Source: Chloroflexota bacterium
Lineage (GTDB): Bacteria > Chloroflexota > Anaerolineae > Anaerolineales > UBA4823
Reading direction: 5' to 3'
Assembly: GCA_029782365.1 (NCBI GenBank)
Contig: JAKOUW010000120.1
Span: 1-64,000, forward strand
Length of the DNA: 64,000 nt
Shown here: piece after piece, positions 28,754 through 39,747 of the stretch
Position numbering within the stretch: the first letter of the stretch is position 1
How the letters are laid out: each line of letters begins with the position of its first letter
The notes under the pieces: generated by a model
The model's input: only the letters and a program-made list of their open reading frames with translations
Told to the model about the DNA's origin: nothing
Database searches by the model: none
Made by a program: the position numbers and the translations under genes

Positions 28754-29947
28754 ATGAAAAGGAAACGATGGTCATATGGTGTGGTTGCTTGCCTGGTTGC
28801 CCTCGGTATTGTGCTGGCAGCCTGCAGCGGTTCGAACACAAGCTCAACGGTTGGCGGGCCAAAGCAGAGCGTTGGCCAGGGCGAAGGCGCTGTCTCGATC
28901 GTCGCCTGGGCTGGCTATGTCGAACGCGGCGATACAGACAAGAATTATGATTGGGTAACCCAATTCGAAAAAGACACCGGCTGCAAAGTTTCTGTCAAAG
29001 TGGCCGCCACCTCTGATGAAATGGTAGCCTTGATGAATGAAGGTGGTTTTGACCTGGTCACTGCGTCAGGCGACGCCAGCAATCGTCTGATCTCCGGTGG
29101 TAAAGTGCAAGAAATCAACATCAATTTGATCCCTTCTTGGAGCAAAGTGGACAGCCGTCTGCAGAATGCTCCCTGGCACACGGTCAACGGCAAGCATTAC
29201 GGTGTGCCTTACCAATGGGGTCCGAATGTATTGATGTACAACACCGACGCCTTTAAGGGCAATCCTCCCACCAGTTGGAGCGTGGTGTTCGAAGAACAAA
29301 CACTCCCGGATGGTAAATCGAACAAGGGCCGCATCCAGGCCTACGATGGCCCGATTTACGTAGCAGACGCTGCATTGTATTTGAAAGCCAAGCGCCCCGA
29401 GCTAGGCATCAAGGATCCGTATGAGTTGACGCGCGATCAGTTCAATGCGGCAATCGAGCTTTTGCGCCAACAGCGCACCTTAATTGCCCGCTATTGGCAT
29501 GACGCCGCCATCCAGGTGGATGACTTCACCAAAGAAGGGATCGTGGCATCCAGTTCCTGGCCTTACCAGGTGAATCTACTTCAGTACAATAAGCAACCTG
29601 TTGCCAGCGTCATTCCAGCGGAAGGCGTCACCGGTTGGGCCGATACCACAATGATGCAAATTAACGCCCTACACCCAAACTGCGCTTATAAATGGCTGGA
29701 GCATTCTCTCGACCCCAAACTTCAAGGTGACCTGGCTTCCTGGTTCGGTTCAGTGCCTGCGGTGCCTGAGGCCTGCAATGGGAATGCCTTGCTCGGTGAT
29801 ACTGGCTGCCAGACCAACGGTTTCAACGATTTCGCTAAGATTGCCTTTTGGAAAACCCCGGTGGCAGACTGCGGTGATGGCAAAACGGACTGTGTGCCAT
29901 ATTATGAATGGACAACGCAGTTTATCGCGGTGATTGGTGGGCGTTAG
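28754..29947 (+). CDS. potD: spermidine/putrescine-type ABC substrate-binding lipoprotein
   Basis: Lipobox VLAACSG; PotD-like sequence; operon with potABC-like genes. Confidence 0.85.
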   Translation: MKRKRWSYGVVACLVALGIVLAACSGSNTSSTVGGPKQSVGQGEGAVSIVAWAGYVERGDTDKNYDWVTQFEKDTGCKVSVKVAATSDEMVALMNEGGFDLVTASGDASNRLISGGKVQEININLIPSWSKVDSRLQNAPWHTVNGKHYGVPYQWGPNVLMYNTDAFKGNPPTSWSVVFEEQTLPDGKSNKGRIQAYDGPIYVADAALYLKAKRPELGIKDPYELTRDQFNAAIELLRQQRTLIARYWHDAAIQVDDFTKEGIVASSSWPYQVNLLQYNKQPVASVIPAEGVTGWADTTMMQINALHPNCAYKWLEHSLDPKLQGDLASWFGSVPAVPEACNGNALLGDTGCQTNGFNDFAKIAFWKTPVADCGDGKTDCVPYYEWTTQFIAVIGGR

Positions 29948-29960
29948 CCAACTGGCATCT

Positions 29961-31019
29961 ATGACAAAACCCGAAATTCTGCCCGCTGTCCGCTTTATCG
30001 ATGTTTCCCGCCACTTTGGCGAGGTGCGCGCCGTGGACGGCGTCAATCTTGAAATCGCCGACGGCGAATTCTTCACCATGCTCGGGCCATCGGGTTCAGG
30101 CAAAACAACCTGCTTGCGCTTGATCGCCGGTTTTGAGCGGCCGACCAGCGGGCAGATTCTTCTACATGGTGAGGATGTCTCCAAATTACCGCCGTATGAG
30201 CGGGATGTGAACACCGTTTTTCAAGATTATGCTTTGTTTCCACACATGACCGTAGGCGAGAATATCGCCTACGGTCTGATGATCCGCAAAGTGCCCACTG
30301 CTGAGCGCCAACGGCGTGTGGAAGAGATGTTAGAGTTGGTGAGGCTGCCCGGGACAGCGAATCGCAAACCCAGCCAGCTTTCGGGTGGCCAGCGCCAGCG
30401 CGTGGCGCTGGCGCGCGCGCTGATCAACCAGCCGCGAGTATTGCTGCTGGACGAACCGCTAGGTGCGCTGGATTTAAAATTGCGCCAGCAAATGCAGGTG
30501 GAGCTGAAGTCCATTCAAAAACGGGTGGGCATCACGTTTATATTTGTCACCCATGACCAGGAAGAAGCCTTGACCATGTCTGATCGCATCGCTGTCTTCA
30601 ACCTGGGTAAGATCGAACAGGTTGGCACGCCGGCTGAAATTTACGAACATCCAACCACCGCTTTTGTGGCTGGTTTTGTGGGCGTTTCCAACCTTTTGAG
30701 CGGTCAAACAGCCCAATTAATCACCGGTTCTGATCAAACGATCTCCATCCGGCCCGAGAAAATCCACATGGCAGAGCCTGGCGCACCAATCCCGGTCGAT
30801 TCATTTGGCGCCGACGGGCGCATTCGAGATGTGGTCTACCTGGGAGTGTATACACGTTACCTGGTGGAGTTGGACAGCGGTGGAGACCTGGTGGTTATTC
30901 AGCAAAACCTGTCATCCACTTCGATGGACGTCTTAGCGGCCCGCGGCCAACGGGTGCGTTTGCTCTGGGACTGCTCGCATATTCGCCAGTTGAGCAGCGC
31001 TCCGCAAGGAGCCGTCTGA
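29961..31019 (+). CDS. potA: spermidine/putrescine-type ABC ATP-binding protein
   Basis: [36 protein letters not shown]-terminal TOBE-like. Confidence 0.92.
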   Translation: MTKPEILPAVRFIDVSRHFGEVRAVDGVNLEIADGEFFTMLGPSGSGKTTCLRLIAGFERPTSGQILLHGEDVSKLPPYERDVNTVFQDYALFPHMTVGENIAYGLMIRKVPTAERQRRVEEMLELVRLPGTANRKPSQLSGGQRQRVALARALINQPRVLLLDEPLGALDLKLRQQMQVELKSIQKRVGITFIFVTHDQEEALTMSDRIAVFNLGKIEQVGTPAEIYEHPTTAFVAGFVGVSNLLSGQTAQLITGSDQTISIRPEKIHMAEPGAPIPVDSFGADGRIRDVVYLGVYTRYLVELDSGGDLVVIQQNLSSTSMDVLAARGQRVRLLWDCSHIRQLSSAPQGAV

Positions 31020-31022
31020 CCT

Positions 31023-31928
31023 ATGCTGCGCCGTTTTTCAACCAGCCTCTACCTGCGGCCGCGCCTGCTTCTGCTCATTTTGCTTGGCCCTCCAATGATC
31101 TGGATGGTCGTGATTTACCTGGGTGCATTATTCACACTGCTGCTCAACAGTGTTTTTCGCCTGGATGAGTTTACCGGCCAGGTGGTGCGCCAGTTTACGA
31201 TTCAAAATTATATCGCCCTGCTCGATGCCGCCAACCTGGATATCTTTGGGCGCACGGCTGGCATGGCGGCTGCCGTGACCCTGGCAGATGCCCTGGCAGC
31301 CTTTCCGTTAGCGTATTACATGGCGCGCTTTGCTTCAGCTCGCCTTAAATCAACTTTGTACCTGCTGGTGATGATCCCCCTGTGGTCGAGCTACCTGGTG
31401 CGAGTTTATTCCTGGAAACTGATCCTGGCGAAAGAGGGGATCATCAGTTGGTTTTTCATCCACCTGGGCTTGGGTTGGGTGTTAGATGGCCTGCTCAACC
31501 TGCCCTATATCGGTGGTCCGTCTCTTTCTATCTCGGCCATCGGTATGTTCTTGGTATTTTGTTATGTCTGGCTGCCGTATATGATCTTGCCTATCCAAAC
31601 AGCCCTGGAAAGAGTGCCGCGTTCATTGGTCGAGGCATCCGCTGACCTCGGCGCTCGGCCGGGTTACACGTTTCGCAGTGTCATCCTGCCGTTGGCTTTT
31701 CCTGGGGTTGTGGCTGGTTCAATCTTTACATTTTCCCTGACCCTGGGTGATTTTATCGTCCCGGCTTCGATGGGTAACTCCAGTTATTTCATTGGCCAGG
31801 CGGTGCTTTCTATACAAGGCACCTCGGGCAACATCCCCCTGGCCGCTGCCTTTACCATTGGTCCGATTTTGATCATGACCTTTTACCTGCTGTTAGCCCG
31901 GCGTTTAGGAGCATTCGATGCGCTCTAG
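31023..31928 (+). CDS. potB: ABC transporter permease PotB-like
   Basis: EAA motif [27 protein letters not shown]. Confidence 0.9.
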   Translation: MLRRFSTSLYLRPRLLLLILLGPPMIWMVVIYLGALFTLLLNSVFRLDEFTGQVVRQFTIQNYIALLDAANLDIFGRTAGMAAAVTLADALAAFPLAYYMARFASARLKSTLYLLVMIPLWSSYLVRVYSWKLILAKEGIISWFFIHLGLGWVLDGLLNLPYIGGPSLSISAIGMFLVFCYVWLPYMILPIQTALERVPRSLVEASADLGARPGYTFRSVILPLAFPGVVAGSIFTFSLTLGDFIVPASMGNSSYFIGQAVLSIQGTSGNIPLAAAFTIGPILIMTFYLLLARRLGAFDAL

Positions 31929-32736
31929 TCCAGCTCTCGTGGTCACACAAGACTCGCACCAGGAAAAAGCTCCCTGGTTGTTGAAACTCGGAGCGCTTGC
32001 CGGGTTGCTTTTCTTACACTTGCCCGTCTTTATCATATTTCTATATGCATTTAACACCGAAGAAGCCTCCTTCACCTTCCCGCCCCCTGGTCTGACTACC
32101 CGCTGGATCGGCGAAGCGTGGAACCGGATTGCATTTTGGGATGCGTTGGGGCTATCTCTGCAGGTAGCTTTGCTGGCGACCGCCATCGCCCTGGTATTGG
32201 GATCGCTGGCCGCGGCCGCTGTGTACCGCAGTCAATTCTTTGGCCGTGAAGCCGTGTCGTTTTTATTGGTTTTGCCCCTGGCTTTGCCCGGCATCGTCAC
32301 CGGTATTGCACTGCGCTCCGCTATAGGCATCATGCATATCCCATTCAGCTTTTGGACCATCATCCTGGGACACGCCACCTTCTGTGTGGTGGTGGTGTAT
32401 AACAATGTATTAGCGCGTTTCAGGCGCATGGGAGGCTCTTTGATAGAGGCGTCAATGGATTTAGGCGCCAACGGCTTTCAAACGCTGAGATATATTATCT
32501 TGCCAAACATCGCCACAGCACTGCTGGCGGGGGGGATCCTGGCATTTGCCCTTTCTTTTGATGAGGTTATTGTCACAACCTTCACTGCAGGTCAGCAAGA
32601 AACCTTGCCTATTTGGATTTTCAGCCAGCTTACCAAACCGCGTGATCGGCCGGTGACGAATGTGGTCGCCATGTTCGTCATGGCGATCACATTTATCCCG
32701 ATCCTCGTTGCCCACCGCCTGACTCAGGAGAAGTGA
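31918..32736 (+). CDS. potC: ABC transporter permease PotC-like
   Basis: EAA motif [24 protein letters not shown]. Confidence 0.9.
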   Translation: MRSSPALVVTQDSHQEKAPWLLKLGALAGLLFLHLPVFIIFLYAFNTEEASFTFPPPGLTTRWIGEAWNRIAFWDALGLSLQVALLATAIALVLGSLAAAAVYRSQFFGREAVSFLLVLPLALPGIVTGIALRSAIGIMHIPFSFWTIILGHATFCVVVVYNNVLARFRRMGGSLIEASMDLGANGFQTLRYIILPNIATALLAGGILAFALSFDEVIVTTFTAGQQETLPIWIFSQLTKPRDRPVTNVVAMFVMAITFIPILVAHRLTQEK

Positions 32737-32928
32737 TTTTTACCCAAGCCTCACAACAGCCAGCTCCAGAAACCTTTCCCGTTCGAACCTGTGTACAGTT
32801 TTGATGCACTTTGTGCGCCTGGAAAGTGCTTTCAAGTTCAAATTGCCCACCCAAAGTTTCGGATTCGCATTCAAATTGCACCCTGTGAAAGACCAATATT
32901 TTCCAGATAACTGTCTTATAATTGCGGT

Positions 32929-34134
32929 GTGCCAAAATTTCATTTCATTGAAAAAGCGATCACAATTCAAAAATTGCCCTGGAACAAACCATTAGATACC
33001 TGGACAGGAACTGTCCCGCAGGTAGTGGAACTGCCGCGCGGCGAGTCCAGGCATGTGGTCACGTTTATCAGCCTGGATAATTCATTGTACGCGTTGAAAG
33101 TCCTGCCAGCTGGCGGCGGTAAACAAGAGCTGGAACTGCTGCGCAATGCCCAGGAGCTTCGCTTGCCAACAGTGACACCTTATGGCCTGGTTCTTCTGGA
33201 TGACGGTTCGGAAGTGCTGATCACCCGTTACCTGGAACGTTCGCTGCCATATCTGACATTATTTAAAAGCCCATCATTGGAGCGTTATCGCCAGCACTTG
33301 CTCGATGCCATGGCGGGCATGTTGGTGCAGCTGCACCTGGCCGGGTTTTATTGGGGAGATTGTTCGCTCTCGAATACATTGTTCCGCCGAGATGCCGGCA
33401 TTTTACAGGCTTACCTGGTGGATGCAGAATGCTCTGAATTCTTTCCTGGCCCTTTGAGCGCCGATTTAAGAGTGAAAGATCTTGAACTAATGGAGAACAA
33501 CGTCCAGGCCGATTTGAGTTTCTTAGCCTCGGAAAGCAGCCTGCCAGAGGGCTTCAGTTATTATGACAGCGGCGCGCTAATCCGCCAAAAATACCACCAG
33601 TTATGGGATGTGGTCACCAAGGCAGAGACTATAGGACAAGGAGAAAATTACCGGATCAATGAACGTATGCGGCAGTTAAACGCCTTAGGCTTTTCGGCGC
33701 GCGATGTTCAGCTCGCTCCCTCTCCGATGGGGGACCAACTGCGGCTCAAAATTTCGGTTACAGACCGCAGTTACCATCGCGATCGTTTAATGGATATGAC
33801 CGGGCTGCGTGTGGAGCAAATGCAGGCGCGCAAGTTGGTGAATGAAATTGAAGAGCTGCGCGCCAGGCTTTCACAGGAACGCGGCCAAAATGTGCCGATT
33901 GAGGCCGCTGCATTCTATTGGTTGGAGCAGGTGTACAAACCAACCATGCTAGAACTGAAACCGCTGGCTGAACAACGCCAGCTCCAACAAGATGAGGCCA
34001 ATCCGGTGCTCAATACCGATCCGGTAGAATTGTACTGCCAGGTGTTGGAACACAAATGGTTCCTTTCCGAGCGCGCTCAACACGACGTGGGACATCAGCT
34101 TGCTCTGGAAGATTATATTCGCCAATTCGGATGA
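32929..34134 (+). CDS. DUF4032/lipopolysaccharide-kinase-fold-like protein
   Basis: YLERSLPYL...QLHLAGFYWGDCSLSNTLFRRDAG...AYLVDAECSEF kinase-like loop. Confidence 0.75.
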   Translation: MPKFHFIEKAITIQKLPWNKPLDTWTGTVPQVVELPRGESRHVVTFISLDNSLYALKVLPAGGGKQELELLRNAQELRLPTVTPYGLVLLDDGSEVLITRYLERSLPYLTLFKSPSLERYRQHLLDAMAGMLVQLHLAGFYWGDCSLSNTLFRRDAGILQAYLVDAECSEFFPGPLSADLRVKDLELMENNVQADLSFLASESSLPEGFSYYDSGALIRQKYHQLWDVVTKAETIGQGENYRINERMRQLNALGFSARDVQLAPSPMGDQLRLKISVTDRSYHRDRLMDMTGLRVEQMQARKLVNEIEELRARLSQERGQNVPIEAAAFYWLEQVYKPTMLELKPLAEQRQLQQDEANPVLNTDPVELYCQVLEHKWFLSERAQHDVGHQLALEDYIRQFG

Positions 34135-34191
34135 CCAAAAATTTATCCCTTTTTACTTGCGTAGTTTTCCTGCCTAACATACAATAAGCCT

Positions 34192-37100
34192 ATGGTAACG
34201 GCTGTAAAACAGGAGCGCCCGCTGATAAAGGTGTTAAATCAGGCAGGCACCTGGCTGGTGGTCAGCTTTCTGCTGTTCGCGGCAGGCGTGTTAGTGACTG
34301 CCTTAGCCCTGGCGGCGCGCTGGTTGGCTCAACCATTTCCTGGGATATTCACCGAAAGGGGAGTGGTCACGGTATCGACTGCGCCGATCCAGCCTGGATC
34401 TTGGGATTTGTATAACCAAGGGGTGCGTTTTGGAATGGTGATCCAGGAGGTGGATGATACGCCCCTTCGCCAGGCTGGAGACCTGAACCGCATTTTGTCC
34501 CAGCACAAGATTGGCGATAAGGTCACTCTGGAAGTGCTCAACCGGCAGGGCCAGGCAACTGCGTTTACAGTTACATTACAGGCTTTCCCCCTGCTCGATT
34601 TATTGAGCTACTTTATCCTCCCGTTTGTCATCGGCTTGATTTTTCTGGCAACGGGTGTTTGGGTATTTGGTTTCCAGCGGCGAGATGCGACCGGTCGAGC
34701 GTACGCGATGTTTGCTTCAGTGGTGGCGATTGGAGTAAGCTCGTTTTTCGATGTGTACACCAGCACAAGCCTGACCTTAATCTGGACATTTTCTGTCGCG
34801 TTTTTGGGCGGTACCCTGATCAACATGGGCTTGTATTTCCCGGATGAAGAAGGCCAGATTATCCAGCGATTCCCGCTTTTGCGCTGGGCGGCATTCTTGC
34901 CAAGTCTTGTGATTTTTTTATTCACAATCCCCATGATATTCGATTACCAACACCCTCTGGCGTATGCCGATGGTTGGGGGTTAAGCTATCTTTACACATT
35001 TTGCGCGTATGCATTCTTCCTGGGACGCATGGCTTTCCGCATACAGAGGGCTGAAACGCCGATTGTGCGGGAACAATCGCGCCTCATCTTGGTTGGTGCA
35101 GCAGTCGGTTTTGCTCCGCTGGCGTTGTACATGGTTTTAGATTTGATCACAATCGTGACAGGTAAATATACACAAGTTGCTTTTTCGCCTTTCTTATTGG
35201 TTTTTCTGGTGGTTTTTGCCTTGATGACGACCTACGCCATCGCCCGTTACCGGTTGTTGGAAGCCGATTTTCTGGCTACTCAGGTGATCGTGTATGGAAC
35301 ATTGACTTTTCTGGCGGCGATTAGCTACGCGCTCTTCGTCACCGGCCTGACGTTGATGTTCGGTTCGACAATTACCAGTAATAACCCTTACCTGATCGGA
35401 GTTTTTATCTTTTTGTTGGCAGTCTTACTGCAGCCGCTGCGCGAACGCCTTCAGCAAATGATCGACCAGACCTTCGGGCGGGCGCAAATGCGATATCGCC
35501 AGGCTGCGCAGGTATTCGGACACGATTTAATTCAAGCACAGGATGCGCGCATGATCACCAATTTACTGCGGCGCACCATAGAAGAGACGCTATCGCCGTT
35601 TCAACTGCACATTTTCTTGTACGATTTGCACAGCGAACAATATACCGCCGTGCCGGATGAAAATGGCAAACCCACGAGTGATCTGTATTTTTCTCCCACC
35701 AATTCCTTGGTCAAAACCCTCGAAGGGCGCCGAGGTGCGCTTTTTCTTGCCGACCTGCACACGTTGCCCCCAACCCTGGAAGAAGAACGCGCTCGCCTTT
35801 CCTTGATCGGCGACCAGCTTTATTTGCCTCTGGCTGGCCGCAGCCACCTGGCTGGCTGGTTAAGTTTAAGTGTACGCCGCTCAGGACTGCCTTATACGAC
35901 ACGCGAAGTAAGCTTTCTCGAATCATTGGCCAATCCGGCCGCACTGGCATTTGAGCGCGCCCAGGTTGTTGCCGACCTTGAACGGCGCGTGCAGGCATTG
36001 AATGTTCTCACCCGCCTGTCCCAGGGCGTTAATGTTACGGTGGCTTTCGATGATATCCTAGAGTTGATTTATGCTCAAACCTACCAGGTTTTGCCTACGC
36101 TGGATTTCAGGATCACTTTGAAAGACTCTTTCAGTGATACACTCTACCACGTTTTCTGCCTCGAAAATGATGAGCGTTTGCGCGAGCAAGAAAATCGGCC
36201 CTTGCCGGTCGGGCAGGGTCTGGAACGCGATATCCTGCGCACACGGCGGGCAACCATCACCGATGATTATGAACGTGAATGCCGCAATCGCGGTGTGCTA
36301 CCTGCCGTCAAAGGTTTATTTGCCTGGATCGGCGTCCCGCTGAACACTGGCAGCGAGACGATTGGGGTGATGGCGCTTGGCAGCCGGAATAGTTACACGA
36401 TTTATACCTCTGAACAAGCCAGTTTGTTGCAGGCGATTGCCGACCAAGCGGCAGGCGCAATTGTAAAAGCTCGTCTCCTCCAGGAATCTGAGCGCCGCAC
36501 CCGCCAATTGACTACCCTGAACGAAGTGGCGCGCAGCTTGAGCTCCACTCTAGAACTGGCGCCGCTCTTTAATCAAATCCTGAAAAGTGCCGTGGAAATC
36601 TTGAACTGCGTGGCTGGCAGCTTGTTGCTGGTGGATCCAGCCAGCGGAGAAATGAGTTTCGAAGCGGCGGTTGGTCCGGTAGCAGATAATTTTATCGGCA
36701 CCCGATTGCCAGCAGGGACAGGCCTGGTTGGCAAGGCAGTAACCAGCCGCCAGGCGATCATTGTCAATGATGTGCGGCGCGCCAAGGATTGGTTCGACAA
36801 GCCAGACCAGGAAAGTGGTTTTACCACCAATGATGTTTTGGTGGTGCCAATGTTGTATAAAGAGGAAGTGACCGGAGTGATCGAGGTCATCAACCGCAAA
36901 GATGACCTGCCATTTACGCCTGATGACCAGGATTTGTTAACCGCGTTTGCAAGCCAGGCAGCGGTTGCGCTTGAAAATGCCCGGCTTTATACACAGACAG
37001 ACCAGACTTTGGCGGCGCGTGTGGAAGAGCTTTCTGTGATGCAACGCATTGACCGGGAATTAAATGCCAGTCTGGATGTCAACCGTGCCATGAAGTTAAC

Positions 37101-38229
37101 CCTGGATTGGGCTATGCGCCAGTCTGACTCAAACGCAGGATTGGTTGGCATGCTCGAGTCTGACACGATGAAGGTGATTGCCCAGCAGGGCTATGAGATA
37201 GAACTGCCAGATGCAGAAGCCACCCTGCCTCTGGACTTTCCCACATTGAAGGCTTCTATTGAGACCGGATTACCTCAGCATGTGTTGGTGCACGAAAACG
37301 GAAATGGAAGGACTGCCATCCTGAGCGGAGCCAGGGAGCATCTGGTGGTGCCCTTCCGCCGCGAGACGAGCGTAGTTGGACTGCTTTTGTTAGAAAGCAT
37401 TGAACCCGGACGATATAGTGAAGAAAACCTGGAATTCTTGACACGTTTGATGGATCATGCCTCGATCGCCATTGCCAACGCCCGCCTGTACGCAGATGTC
37501 CAGGAAGCAAATAAAGCCAAGTCGGATTTTATTTCTTTTGTCGCCCATGAACTGAAAAACCCGATGACATCCATTCGCGGCTTTTCAGATTTGCTGGCAG
37601 CGGGAGTGGTTGGCCCGGTGAATGAAAACCAGGCCAATTTCCTCGGTACAATCCGCTCAAATGTGGAACGGATGGCAACCCTGGTTTCAGACCTGGCCGA
37701 TATTTCGCGCATTGAGGCCGGCCGGCTGAACTTAAACTTTACTGCTGTGGATGTAGCCGGCGTGGTGAGGGAAGTGACTCGCTCCCTGGCGCGCCAGGTG
37801 GAAGAGAAAAAACAGGTTTTAGAAATTCGGATTGCACCCGAGACGCCATTAATGTGGGGTGACGAAACGCGGTTGATCCAGGTTGTCACCAACCTGATCA
37901 GCAATGCCAGTAAATATTCACCCTCCGAAGCGAGAATCATGGTCAGCGCACAGGTCGCCGACAATGTATGGAGCGGTGGTTCACCAAAAGTGATCCATTT
38001 ATCGGTGCAGGATAATGGTTATGGCATCAGCCAGGAGAATCAGTCCAAGATATTCCAAAAATTCTACCGCTCGGATGACCAGAAAGTGCGCGATGCCCCG
38101 GGAACAGGGTTGGGTCTGAATATCACCCGCCAACTTGTGGAACTGCAGGGCGGCAAGATCTGGTTTGAAAGTGAATATCGGGTAGGCACAACCTTCCATA
38201 TCACCATCCCAGTTGCTGAAACTGCCTAG
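34192..38229 (+). CDS. PDZ-like/7TM/multi-GAF sensor histidine kinase
   Basis: PDZ-like extracytoplasmic segment, multiple TM, four GAF-like regions, FVAHELKNPMTSIRGF H-box, HATPase N/G boxes. Confidence 0.88.
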   Translation: MVTAVKQERPLIKVLNQAGTWLVVSFLLFAAGVLVTALALAARWLAQPFPGIFTERGVVTVSTAPIQPGSWDLYNQGVRFGMVIQEVDDTPLRQAGDLNRILSQHKIGDKVTLEVLNRQGQATAFTVTLQAFPLLDLLSYFILPFVIGLIFLATGVWVFGFQRRDATGRAYAMFASVVAIGVSSFFDVYTSTSLTLIWTFSVAFLGGTLINMGLYFPDEEGQIIQRFPLLRWAAFLPSLVIFLFTIPMIFDYQHPLAYADGWGLSYLYTFCAYAFFLGRMAFRIQRAETPIVREQSRLILVGAAVGFAPLALYMVLDLITIVTGKYTQVAFSPFLLVFLVVFALMTTYAIARYRLLEADFLATQVIVYGTLTFLAAISYALFVTGLTLMFGSTITSNNPYLIGVFIFLLAVLLQPLRERLQQMIDQTFGRAQMRYRQAAQVFGHDLIQAQDARMITNLLRRTIEETLSPFQLHIFLYDLHSEQYTAVPDENGKPTSDLYFSPTNSLVKTLEGRRGALFLADLHTLPPTLEEERARLSLIGDQLYLPLAGRSHLAGWLSLSVRRSGLPYTTREVSFLESLANPAALAFERAQVVADLERRVQALNVLTRLSQGVNVTVAFDDILELIYAQTYQVLPTLDFRITLKDSFSDTLYHVFCLENDERLREQENRPLPVGQGLERDILRTRRATITDDYERECRNRGVLPAVKGLFAWIGVPLNTGSETIGVMALGSRNSYTIYTSEQASLLQAIADQAAGAIVKARLLQESERRTRQLTTLNEVARSLSSTLELAPLFNQILKSAVEILNCVAGSLLLVDPASGEMSFEAAVGPVADNFIGTRLPAGTGLVGKAVTSRQAIIVNDVRRAKDWFDKPDQESGFTTNDVLVVPMLYKEEVTGVIEVINRKDDLPFTPDDQDLLTAFASQAAVALENARLYTQTDQTLAARVEELSVMQRIDRELNASLDVNRAMKLTLDWAMRQSDSNAGLVGMLESDTMKVIAQQGYEIELPDAEATLPLDFPTLKASIETGLPQHVLVHENGNGRTAILSGAREHLVVPFRRETSVVGLLLLESIEPGRYSEENLEFLTRLMDHASIAIANARLYADVQEANKAKSDFISFVAHELKNPMTSIRGFSDLLAAGVVGPVNENQANFLGTIRSNVERMATLVSDLADISRIEAGRLNLNFTAVDVAGVVREVTRSLARQVEEKKQVLEIRIAPETPLMWGDETRLIQVVTNLISNASKYSPSEARIMVSAQVADNVWSGGSPKVIHLSVQDNGYGISQENQSKIFQKFYRSDDQKVRDAPGTGLGLNITRQLVELQGGKIWFESEYRVGTTFHITIPVAETA

Positions 38230-38416
38230 CCAGATCTGACGATTGAAAATTTTTTCAACCATTAATTGAGTCTGCTTTTCGTCTAACCTGACGGACATCC
38301 GAACTCAACCAGGGATTGATTGCTTTTTTGGTTTTGTATGCTAGAGTTATTAACGTTAGCGCTGGTTCAGCGCAGGCATTTCTGCAGAATGTTTGGTTTT
38401 TAAAATAAGGATGGCA

Positions 38417-39703
38417 ATGATGATCGATTCGCATAAAACAGGCGCATTCATCTCTCGGATGCGCCGAGAAAAGGATTGGACCCAACTTGACCTGGCCGAA
38501 CGCTTGCATGTGACTCCACAGGCCGTATCGCGTTGGGAGACAGGCGAGTCTTTCCCTGATCTCAATACCCTGGTCCAGTTAGGCCAGCTCCTGCAGATTA
38601 GCGTGGATGACCTGTTGAAAGCAGAACGTAGTACAAACACTCCCCTGGTCCAGCCTACCCCGGCAGACCTGGTGGTGGCTGAGCTGGCGAAAGGTCGGCC
38701 TGAAAATGCCGCCCAGATGATAAAAGAGAACCAGGCCGGCTTCCAGGCGGTGGTAGATGCCGCCCCCTTGACCCGGCCGAGCACATTGGAAAAGGTGATT
38801 GCAAATATGTCTGGATTCCATCTATCCATCGAACAAATTGTCGGGCTGGCGCCCTTCGTTGGCCAGGAAATGCTCAACTCTCTAGTGGATGGCTCAGGTG
38901 ATGAGCCTATCGATCCCAACCTGGTCGCTGAACTGGCGCCGTTTTTGGGTAAAGACGGATTGGATAAAATGGTTGCTCGTGTGCTCAACGGCGAAATCGA
39001 GGCCAGCCTGTTGGCTGAATTGGCCCCCTTTCTCAGCCAGGAGAGCCTCGATCAATTGGTGGAGCATCTTCAAGATGGCAGCCTGACAGACGACCAATTG
39101 AGTGAACTGGCGCCTTTCCTGAGCAAAGATACGCTGAACAATCTGGTCAGTCGGGTGTTGACAGGAGAAATTCACAGCGAGGTATTGATCCAACTGGCGC
39201 CTTTCTTGAAGCAGGAGAGCCTGGATAAGCTGGCCCTGGGCGCGGCAGCCGATCAGATCAACCACCAATTGTTAGCCGAGCTGGCGCCGTTCTTAAGTAA
39301 AGCGACGCTTGATTCTCTGGTCGAAAAAGCTGTGGATGGCGGAATTGATGGGAGTTTGCTGATAGAATTGGCTCCTTTCCTTGGAAAGGCCGCATTGGAT
39401 AAACTTGTGATGCGGATCGAGGATGGGAAACTGGATATTTCCATGGTTGAAGAGCTGGCACCATTTCTTTCCAAAGAAACGTTGGACAAGATAGTTGACC
39501 AGGTAGCATCCGGTGGATTAGATGCCAGTCACCTGGCTGATCTTGGGCCATTCCTCAGTCGTGAAACGCTCAAGAAAGTGCTGCAGTTTGTTGAACAAGG
39601 CACGTTGAGCGCCGACGTGATCGTAGAATTGGCGCCTTTTCTTGACAAGGAAACCCTGACTGAAATTATTCGCAACAGCATGAAGAAAACCCCGCAGGAG
39701 TGA
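38417..39703 (+). CDS. XRE-type HTH protein with ~10 tandem 29-aa helical repeats
   Basis: HTH: ISRMRREKDWTQLDLAERLHVTPQAVSRWETGESFPDL; repeats LAPFLSKETLDKLVxxxxxGxLDxSLLAE from aa 152 of ORF 38393. Confidence 0.85.
   Translation: MMIDSHKTGAFISRMRREKDWTQLDLAERLHVTPQAVSRWETGESFPDLNTLVQLGQLLQISVDDLLKAERSTNTPLVQPTPADLVVAELAKGRPENAAQMIKENQAGFQAVVDAAPLTRPSTLEKVIANMSGFHLSIEQIVGLAPFVGQEMLNSLVDGSGDEPIDPNLVAELAPFLGKDGLDKMVARVLNGEIEASLLAELAPFLSQESLDQLVEHLQDGSLTDDQLSELAPFLSKDTLNNLVSRVLTGEIHSEVLIQLAPFLKQESLDKLALGAAADQINHQLLAELAPFLSKATLDSLVEKAVDGGIDGSLLIELAPFLGKAALDKLVMRIEDGKLDISMVEELAPFLSKETLDKIVDQVASGGLDASHLADLGPFLSRETLKKVLQFVEQGTLSADVIVELAPFLDKETLTEIIRNSMKKTPQE
38846..39628 (+). repeat. nine consecutive 87-bp coding units (29-aa repeats), plus a partial tenth and a diverged leading unit
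   Basis: Nine units of exactly 29 aa (38846 to 39628), no indels. Confidence 0.92.
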
Positions 39704-39710
39704 GAAAGTG

Positions 39711-39743
39711 AAGGCTGGCCAGAAAACGGCCAGCCTTTTTACT
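39711..39743. terminator. bidirectional terminator hairpin AAGGCTGGCC-AGAAAAC-GGCCAGCCTTTTT
   Basis: 10-bp perfect stem between convergent genes. Confidence 0.8.
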
Positions 39744-39747
39744 TTAG

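Noticed and set aside
38846-39628. 87-bp periodic DNA considered as CRISPR-like or satellite array
   Set aside because: Periodicity is coding (29 codons), DNA copies diverged, no spacer/repeat structure
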